In this document: positions 29,201-34,932 of the stretch, one piece after another
Numbering within the stretch: position 1 is the first letter of the stretch
Layout: every line of letters begins with the position of its first letter
Assembly: GCF_001186125.1 (NCBI RefSeq)
Contig: NW_014040537.1
Span: forward strand, 78,687 to 113,618
DNA: 34,932 nt
Direction of reading: 5' to 3'
From: Sphaeroforma arctica JP610
Taxonomy: Eukaryota > Opisthokonta > Ichthyosporea > Ichthyophonida
Notes under the pieces: model-generated
What the model saw: the letters and a program-made list of their open reading frames with translations, nothing else
What the model was told of the DNA's origin: nothing
Database searches by the model: none
Made by a program: the position numbers and the translations under genes

Positions 29201-31431
29201 CTCGACATGCCCAGTAAAGAGGAACAGCATGTTTTCTCGCACGTAAGGGCGCGGGGTATCTTATGCTTTTTTCAATTCCCGTCGGCGCTTAATCACCGCA
29301 GGTGAATTCATACAAGAGATACCCTCACGGATAACATCCTAAATAGAACCAAACACACACTTACCCATGATGACTGTCCACTCAGCCACAGAATTCTGCC
29401 ATAGATATTCTCACGGATAGACCCTATGTACACTCCACACACAGACATTGGACAGAAAAGCTCAATACGTGCTCACTTATCAAATCAGACGTCCATGCGC
29501 TCTCTAGCATGCTCTCCGGTGACAACGGGCAAGACATAGCCACCACATTTGTTCTCATACAATAGAAATGATAGCACAAACAATATCATAGGCAGCACCA
29601 CACATACACTTGTGCATACGACCAATCCCACTCACCCATCAGATCCCGCAATGCTTTTCTCACACGGATCATAAGGCATACACACACTCCACACTCCTTT
29701 ACATTGGTACAACATGTCCCAAGCCGTACCTGCTCACTCATCAGAGCAGACGACCAGGCACTCTCAATCATGCCCTCGGGCGAGAAGGTGCATGACACAG
29801 CCACCACCGCCGGCGTCACATAACCAGCTCTCAGATCGTCAAACACCACACCCTCACCCTCACCCTTTCTGTGTTCAGCCCCCACTTGCGCCTGTGTTTC
29901 CACCTCAGCTGTGTCGAGAGTGTGGTGTGCTGTAGCCTGGTCTCCCACGGCTGCAGGTGTGCCAGCAGCGCCGCTCTCCTCCGCACGGCTACCGACAGCC
30001 ACAGCCACAGCCACAGCCACGCTGGACGGGCCCTCGCCACTTATCTCTGCACTACCCCCCATACGCACACCCGACTGTGTGGTTCCTGGGTGCGTCTCAC
30101 TCTCACTCTCGCACGCCTCCACACCCACACCCACACCCACGCCCACGCCCACGCCCACACCCACACCGTCACCCCCAGACTCTGACTCTGACTCTGACCC
30201 CACCGCCAGCCCGTGTGTGGCCATTGCTGTGGCTGAGCGTGTCTCCTGCGGAGCATTCGCTCTATTGGTGCGGTGGGACGAGGCTCCGAAGAAACCAGGC
30301 GCAATAACCGTTCGGGTCGACGACGAGTAACCGTTGCCCTTGCCCTTGCCAGTGCCAGTGCCTGTGCTGAGACCACCGGATGAACCCGTAGAGGGAGGGA
30401 GATACACCACATACTCGGGCTGAACAAGCGCCGCGGCATCTGCATGTGGGTGCAAATGATATGTTAAAATGATTGATATGCTAGAATGATATATGTGATA
30501 TTGTGGGTACAAATGATAAGATAAAATGATTGATATGTTAGAATGCTATATGTGATATTGTGGGTGCAAATGATATGTTAGGCGACGTGTGGGTAGGAAG
30601 TAGAGGCCGTGTGGGTAGGAAGTAGAGGCCGTGTGGGTAGAAACAGAGGCCGTGTGGGTAGGAATTAGAGGCCGTGTGGGTAGGAATTGGAGGCCGTGTG
30701 GGTAGGAATTAGAGGTCGTGTGGGTAGAAACAGAGGCCGTGTGGGTAGGAATTAGAGGCCGTGTGGGTAGGGATTAGAGGCCGTGTGGGTAGGAATTAGA
30801 GGCCGTGTGGGTACAGCTGTGTGTATAAACATGAAGAACGTCATGGTAGGATGAGGTGTACTACCGCTAGACCCGTCTATCAATCATTGCGACGGTGGGA
30901 GAGCAGTTGAACGTGCGGATGTATCGCATATGTGTGGGTAAGCGTGTTCGTGCGCCGTCACCCACCGAACCAATAACACCGGCTAGTGCATACCTTGACC
31001 TGAAGTTGATGATAGCGTGAAAGAGTTGCAACCAAATCGCACGTGACTGACTATATTATATACACCCGTCTGTCTATATGTACGCAGGTTATAATTGCTA
31101 CACCGCATGCATAGACCCACCTTCAATAGACGGCTGCCCCGTTGTGGCCATTTTTCTAGTCGTGGCCTGCTCACGCACCTTCGCCGACCAAACCAAGAAC
31201 GCCGTCAGTGTGTACACCAAACTGTAATCTCTCCGCAACATATGTGCCTGTGTGTTGTTGGAGGCTTCCATAGACGCATTGCGCAGCACTATACATGTGA
31301 TAGAGTGGTGGGAAACATTCAGAAGAAGTGGGTTTGACCTTGGTGGGCTGTGTGGCACTTGTACACAGCCCCGCACATACACTCCACACAAACGCGAGGT
31401 GCGTATATACACACACATACATACATACATG

Positions 31432-31479
<48 letters not shown>

Positions 31480-31485
31480 TTTATC

Positions 31486-31524
<39 letters not shown>

Positions 31525-32074
31525 ACACGCATAGACATCACATTTACGTTCACAATAAACTGAAATATACCTGCTACCACCGTCGCTGCCACGTCCACAT
31601 CGGTTGTCTTTCGCAGCACTGCAACGAGCGTCTCCAGCCCACCCCCCTGAACAAGTACACACTGTGCGTAGCTCGACGATGCAGTTAGCATGTCCAGCGA
31701 CTGCAGCAGCGCAGACGTGGTACCGTCGCCCTGGGTGCCCTATGTAAGTGTATGTGTATCTGTATCTGTATGTGGATATGTATGTATGCGTATGTAAACG
31801 TGTACGTGTATATGTAAGTGTATGTGTACGTGTATCTGTATGTGGTTATGTATGTGTATGTGAATGTGTATGTGTATGTGTATGTATATGTGCGTGTGTA
31901 TGTGTATGTATATGTGCGTGTGTATGTGTATGTATATGTGCGTGTGTATGAGTATGTGTATGTAAAGGTGTAGGTGTATGTCTATTTCTATGTGTATGTG
32001 GTTATGTATGTGGGTGTGGATGTGTTTATGTACGCGATTATAAATGCCTATGTGTATATGTACGGGTGTGGGTA

Positions 32075-32117
<43 letters not shown>

Positions 32118-32414
32118 TTTTATGTAAAATTTTATGTGTATGTCCATGTGTATTGGTATGTATATGTGTGTGCGTGTGTGTATTTTTGTGTGTATGAATA
32201 TGTGTAAGTGTGTGTGTGTGAATTTGAGTGTATGAGAAATGTATATTGTACATGCACTCGTACGTGTTGGCAAGATAAAAAAATTGTGTATACAATTATT
32301 TACCACGTGTATACAAAATAATCGTGTTCACGTGTAAATGTGTCTCATATACAAGGTAAGAATATAAACATGCATGTAGGTACATATACACTACATACAC
32401 AGTTGATATCCATA

Positions 32415-32454
<40 letters not shown>

Positions 32455-34427
32455 GTCCACTACACTATAAGTATAAGTATACCTGCAAGCTAGTAGGCAC
32501 ACTCCGACTAAGCCGTTGTATGACACGCCGTTCCGGATCCTGCGCTAGCAATATCTCTCGTCCCTTGCAGTCTACGGCCATCTGACTGATACCTGCAGCC
32601 CCGCAGTGGCGCAGAGATCGGTCACCCGACTCAAGGAGACTTGTGTATAGCTTGACCACGGGCAGCTTATATGCGCGATGCCGAATAAAGTCTGCGTGGT
32701 ATAAGCATAAGACCCCTTAGTATGTCAGTATGACTCAGTATGGTATGCAGCGTGAACCGGGTAGCTTGAGGGTGCGGTGTGTTATGGATTCTGTATTGTA
32801 ATACCACGAACTGTTAGCACGTGTTTATTACGAAGAACTAGCTGAGATTCCTGAGGTGAAATCTGGCGGCGGGCAGCGTGTACGTGCTGAGCTGCTCTAT
32901 AGATTATGCACAGGGACCATATGCGGAGTATCTGTGTATAAGTAGCACTAAGCAAAACCGAGAAGCCTGGTATATAATTTGTCCACAAACTTCTGCGGAG
33001 TATCTGTATATAAGTAGCACTTAGCCTAACCGATAAGCCTGGTATATAGTTTGTCCACATACAGCTTGTGCGTGTTGTGCCTGATGGATGGTTAAGAGCA
33101 AAAGCATAGGGAGTACTAGTATTAGTATCTAAGTAGCGAAATCGACACTACTGGTGTATAAGTTGACCACAGACAGCTTGTATATGCCATGTCTAATAGA
33201 TTCTGTGTAGCGTATCGGCATGTAAGTAATACTAGCGAAACCGAGACTGCTGGCATAACTTTTGCCACAGATAGCTTGTTGGCGCGATGCCTAATGGAGT
33301 CTGTATAGTTAAAACATAGCAAGCATGGCTGCGTAAATCGAGAACGCACGTGTGTAGGTCGACCATGGGCAACTTGTAGGTGCGACGTCTGATAGGAGCT
33401 GCATGCATCGTAGAGATGGAAAAATACTTGGGTGTGTCAGAGAAGGTTGGTAAATTATCCATGTATGCGTTAACTCTGTATCTCTCCCACTGGGTATCGG
33501 TCGCCCATCTGCTTGTGAGTGTATGTGTGTGGGTGTGGGTGTGTGGGTGTGACAGTCATGTGCCAGACTGTGGAGTGACAGCAGACCGCAACTATAACTG
33601 ATGTGTTGCTATGGAATAGAAGCCATAAACCCTAACCCCGATAATCGCTCGCTTTATCCATTAAGCATCGCAAATCTGATCATCGACACAAACTGGCACT
33701 ACGAAGTGGCAAGGCAGATATATAAAGATAGGATGGTCCCACATGCCACACTTCGACCAATCATGTCACACAGAATCCAATTTGAAAACTCCGCATGCCA
33801 TCTGTGTCTACAAATATACTCCCGGCTCTCACTGGACACTGTACAGATCCGCCGTTGCCATGGTTACTATATACAAATAAAGCAGAGGGATATGCCAAAC
33901 TGCGGGAATATTCAAAACGACAGCTCTCGGATGATGACGGACTTATACACAGGAATCGGGGACCCACACATACCGAACTGCAGAAGTATACACGACTACA
34001 ACTTTCCTATGTCAACAGAGGCACGCCCCATTGTATTGAAACTATAATCAAACCCACAAGCTCAACTGTCCCATGCCGAGGTAGAAAGCCATTTGCACCG
34101 TTCACATAATGAGAGACGTATCGTTGCATTAGCAGCTATGTACACAGGACAAAGCCTCCGCACGGCCAACATCGAGAACAGCCACAGCGACACTTTTCTT
34201 ACAGGCGCGACATATAACTAGCCACAAGGCATGCATTCCAAACCGCCCATCCTGTACGAAATCGCCAGTGTCGCTGTGTCGCATATAGGCTGACATACTG
34301 TTGTACTGCAGAACCGTGGCCAGGCATTCTGTTGCGCGTTTCTTAACCTTCGTATTATCACCGCTGGCCAACTGGATGAGCAACCGCAGGGTATCTCGCC
34401 TCTTCCCAATCCTTTCCTTGACACTCG
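25104..34427 (-). CDS. Large armadillo-like helical-repeat protein, 5' partial, 8 exons
   Basis: Exons in transcript order: 34427-34299, 32691-32483, 31739-31571, 31288-31121, 30439-29730, 28602-28066, 27327-27182, 26209-25104 (stop TAG). Every junction has AG/GT ends and matching phase; about 1056 residues. Residues 1-224 show armadillo/HEAT-type helices: KKRATECLATVLQYN, FIRHRAYKLPVVKLYTSLLE, HCGAAGISQMAVD and LVAVLRKTTDVDVAATVVAV. A low-complexity insertion (about 235-410) separates them from further helices (LSHLEASACACLRNLLEV, DALQEALGALSVACVG, TVLDALLDTNSGAFGILKLV). The last about 320 residues are polar and disordered-looking. Such proteins are usually scaffolds or cargo adaptors. I cannot name the family. 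The 28.3-kb exon needs either a short intron or correction of a G8 run. The first exon(s) lie right of the window or in 34500-34932, where I could not place them. Confidence 0.85.
26285..26397. repeat. 20-bp minisatellite x5 in armadillo-gene intron
   Basis: Copies of GATAACAATGACGCAATTGT with few changes, 80-190 bases before the last exon's acceptor (minus strand). The rest of 26400-27050 shows no supported feature. Confidence 0.95.
27040..27191 (-). repeat. 30-bp tandem array x5 spanning a splice donor
   Basis: CCTCGACAAA (minus: TTTGTCGAGG) recurs at 27061, 27091, 27121, 27151 and 27181, exactly 30 bp apart. Each unit contains the exon's last nine bases TTTGTCGAG and donor GTATGT. The outermost copy (27181) abuts the coding exon. 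In the coding frame, the first unit past the used donor meets TGA, so later donors would truncate the protein. Confidence 0.96.
27182..27327 (-). CDS. Armadillo-like gene, exon 7 of 8
   Basis: Acceptor GACTGCAG, donor GTATGT. Two bases in, one base out. Encodes QVDYTVLDALLDTNSGAFGI and LKLVDAFILSDVEGKRSVGI, then VMLSYLCR: amphipathic helices typical of ARM/HEAT repeats. Confidence 0.87.
27722..27930. repeat. (TA)n/(GT)n microsatellite in armadillo-gene intron
   Basis: TATATA then long GTGTGTGACTGTGTGTATG units. The rest of 27328-28065 (apart from this tract) shows nothing else I can support. Confidence 0.92.
28066..28602 (-). CDS. Armadillo-like gene, exon 6 of 8, with internal frame break
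   Basis: Acceptor CCTTGCAG right of 28602 (phase 0); donor GTATGT left of 28066 (phase 2). The first part reads GQEAFALSHLEASACACLRN and GGHAGGVLIILLTNLLSAGA; the last part reads SPNKGEGEPHTHVHTPTLDA, LQEALGALSVACVG and GVGLACMVLLLVLLVEADW. The two parts are in different frames; a run of eight G (28348-28355) lies between, and one G fewer would join them as TPPHATSPNKG. A short intron of length 3n+1 (for example a GTGTGT donor and CACTAG acceptor) is the alternative. Confidence 0.8.
28681..28708 (+). repeat. Interstitial telomere-like (TTTAGGG)3
   Basis: Three perfect TTTAGGG units and a TTCAGGG. Shorter matches occur elsewhere in the window. The motif is the plant-type telomere repeat; whether it is this organism's telomere cannot be told here. 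Confidence 0.85.
28709..29280. other. Unique intron sequence of the armadillo-like gene
   Basis: Part of the 1.1-kb intron between 28602 and 29730. Apart from a G-rich CTGGGGGGGTGTGGGGGTGG run (28831) and GTTTAAGGTTTAGG (28873), nothing recognisable. Confidence 0.6.
29285..29800 (-). repeat. Degenerate tandem array spanning the exon 5 donor
   Basis: Exon 5's last about 75 bases and its donor (29730) have a clear diverged copy at 29468-29546, 261 bases away, with GTATTG where the real donor is GTACGG. Between and beyond them are weaker copies about 100 bp apart (for example CACTCACCCATCAGATC near 29629, and AGATATTCTCACGGATA / AGATACCCTCACGGATA near 29400 and 29320). Confidence 0.75.
29730..30439 (-). 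CDS. Armadillo-like gene, exon 5 of 8, low-complexity insertion
   Basis: Acceptor CATGCAG, donor GTACGG; two bases in, phase 0 out. Starts DAAALVQPEYVVYLPPSTGS, then GKGKGNG, a SESESE stretch, a Gly-Val dipeptide run of eight units, an Ala-Val run, and returns to folded-looking sequence (DDLRAGYVTPAVVAVSCTFS, MIESAWSSALMSEQ). The dipeptide runs are encoded by hexanucleotide repeats, so repeat slippage adds residues without frameshift. Confidence 0.85.
30446..30582. repeat. 57-bp minisatellite x2.4 beside the exon 5 acceptor
   Basis: TGTGGGTGCAAATGAT, AAAATGATTGATATG and ATATGTGATATTG recur at exactly 57 bp (30445, 30502, 30559). The first unit begins a few bases from the acceptor but does not include the exon. 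Confidence 0.92.
30583..30815. repeat. About 22-bp minisatellite x11
   Basis: Copies of GGCCGTGTGGGTAGGAATTAGA with AAGTAGA and AAACAGA variants. In the intron between exons 4 and 5 of the armadillo-like gene; 30816-31120 is unique. Confidence 0.95.
31121..31288 (-). CDS. Armadillo-like gene, exon 4 of 8
   Basis: Acceptor TGTATAG, donor GTGGGT; one base in and one out. Encodes LRNASMEASNNTQAHMLRRD and LVYTLTAFLVWSAKVREQAT. With the previous exon it reads VVAVLRNAS, a typical ARM helix joined across the intron. Confidence 0.88.
31425..31530. repeat. (TA)n/(GT)n microsatellite
   Basis: TATATA with one ATTTATC interruption and a GT tail, in the intron between exons 3 and 4 of the armadillo-like gene. 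Confidence 0.93.
31571..31739 (-). CDS. Armadillo-like gene, exon 3 of 8
   Basis: Acceptor TTACATAG, donor GTATAT; phase 0 in, one base out. Encodes GTQGDGTTSALLQSLDMLTA, AQCVLVQGGGLETLV and VDVAATVVA. GGLETLVAVL is the usual start of an ARM helix 3. Confidence 0.88.
31741..32225. repeat. (TATGTG)n microsatellite, about 480 bp
   Basis: TGTATGTGTATG with ATCTGTATG and CGTGTGTATG variants fills the intron between exons 2 and 3. A shorter (TA)n tract follows at 32418-32453. Confidence 0.93.
32483..32691 (-). CDS. Armadillo-like gene, exon 2 of 8
   Basis: Acceptor CCACGCAG, donor GTATAC; one base in, phase 0 out. Encodes FIRHRAYKLPVVKLYTSLLE, SLRHCGAAGISQMAVD and CKGREILLAQDPE. The head of this exon and its acceptor are repeated at least four more times in the preceding intron. 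Confidence 0.9.
32780..33410 (-). repeat. Degenerate tandem copies of exon 2's head and acceptor
   Basis: Copies centred near 33062, 33174, 33272 and 33371. Three have an AG acceptor-like end at 33203, 33301 and 33399, exactly 98 bp apart. Read in the exon's phase they give IRHNTHKLYVDKLYT, SIRHGIYKLSVVNLY, SIRHRANKLSV and PIRRRTYKLPMVDL, against FIRHRAYKLPVVKLY in the real exon. 32880-33060 also contains a 75-bp sub-repeat with GCGGAGTATCTGT. Confidence 0.9.
33411..34298. other. Intron sequence of the armadillo-like gene
   Basis: Unique sequence between exons 1 and 2 of the chained set. A plus-strand open frame spans 33601-34047 but has no family signature. CATGCCA and AACTGC(A/G)G motifs recur a few times, perhaps a very old repeat array. 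The coding frame of exon 1 runs 57 codons past its donor to a stop at 34129. Confidence 0.5.
34299..34427 (-). CDS. Armadillo-like gene, first exon placed
   Basis: Acceptor GCATTGCAG, donor GTATGT; one base in, one base out. Encodes SVKERIGKRRDTLRLLIQLA and KKRATECLATVLQYN, a good ARM helix pair. The preceding exon must leave one base; a candidate could lie near 34862-34910 but I could not prove it. Confidence 0.82.
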
Positions 34428-34440
34428 CTGCAATGCAACG

Positions 34441-34520
34441 CAACACTATAGGTGAATGCTAGGCACATACTACAATCAAACAACACTACAGGTGAATGCT
34501 AGGCACATACTACAATCAAA
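34441..34520. repeat. 40-bp direct repeat x2
   Basis: Two adjacent 40-bp units differing at one base, starting CAACACTA(T/C)AGGTGAATGC. They begin 13 bases upstream of the exon's acceptor and do not include exon sequence. Confidence 0.95.
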
Positions 34521-34932
34521 GGTGTGCGGATGTTGCCAGGGTGTTGTTTAGATCGATGCGTGGAGCGGGCCGAACTACAATTACAAACGTTTTACAGGCG
34601 AATTCCATTACGCACTGCTTATAATTGCAATTGAAAACAGTCAATTGGCATGCAGAGCCCTCGCATACACTCTCATCCGATATACAATATACACTGCTGC
34701 ATGCACTCCATCATCGCGCATAGTACACCCCTACATATACAATCGCTACTCAGACGTAAGGCCTACTACATACTCGCTGGTACGTATTGCATGCCGGTAT
34801 ACACAACACACTTTCAAACTAAGGCTATAAATACAATACACACACCCTGTATTTCGAAACGATATGTCCCCTTGCCACGCGTCACCTACAGGTACACGGG
34901 ACAAACTATCCAATACACAATACAACTATACA
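34521..34932. other. Right-edge sequence, probably intron
   Basis: Unique, C/A-rich sequence. On the minus strand a CCTGTAG|GTGACGCG junction near 34890 followed by about 40 open bases might be an upstream exon. I see no ATG start with support. Confidence 0.35.

Noticed and set aside
33601-34047. Plus-strand open frame of 148 codons
   Set aside because: It lies opposite the intron of the armadillo-like gene, has a composition rich in His, Cys and Tyr without motifs, and partly consists of recurring CATGCCA and AACTGC motifs.

Overview
The window is from an intron-rich nuclear genome of a eukaryote, most likely a unicellular opisthokont-like or protist lineage; an ichthyosporean such as Sphaeroforma is my guess from style, not proof. 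Coding exons are short and GC-rich, donors are mostly GTATGT, introns are packed with (TA)n, (CATA)n, (GT)n and longer minisatellites, and short TTTAGGG-like motifs are scattered throughout. There are two N gaps (position 34 and 24793-24812), the second inside a (TA)n array.

Layout. (1) 1-12275, plus strand: the 3' part of a UBR1/UBR2-type N-recognin E3 ubiquitin ligase. I could chain 12 exons (502-12252) with every splice phase agreeing, giving a 1030-residue C-terminal fragment with the split RING-H2 finger and the conserved cysteine/histidine-rich C-terminal domain. The N-terminal UBR box must lie left of the window. (2) 12276-13000: short intergenic stretch. (3) 13000-13650, minus: small single-exon gene for a secreted or lumenal helical protein of unknown family. 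(4) 13651-24600: AT-rich, gene-poor island with a hairpin family, GAGTC/GACTC-rich tracts, a 9-bp minisatellite, and one single-exon Ser/Pro-rich nuclear-looking protein (17182-18057, minus). (5) 24655-25075: microsatellites and the assembly gap. (6) 25104-34427, minus: eight chained exons of a large armadillo-like helical-repeat protein (about 1056 residues, 5' end beyond the right edge) with long low-complexity insertions. Its phases agree at all junctions; one exon contains a frame break at a G8 run.

The most striking observation is shared by the two big genes. Many exon-intron junctions are the seed of a tandem array: the last (or first) few dozen bases of an exon, its splice site and the start of the intron are repeated together 2-5 times into the intron. 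I see this at six junctions clearly and at two or three more in diverged form. In one case (607-834, 57 bp x4, in frame) each copy re-encodes the first CxxC knuckle of the UBR RING finger together with a donor; in another (32650-33410) at least four extra copies of an exon head keep a recognisable peptide and, in three of them, an acceptor at exact 98-bp spacing. This looks like a process by which introns grow from their own splice sites, and it may supply alternative splice sites.
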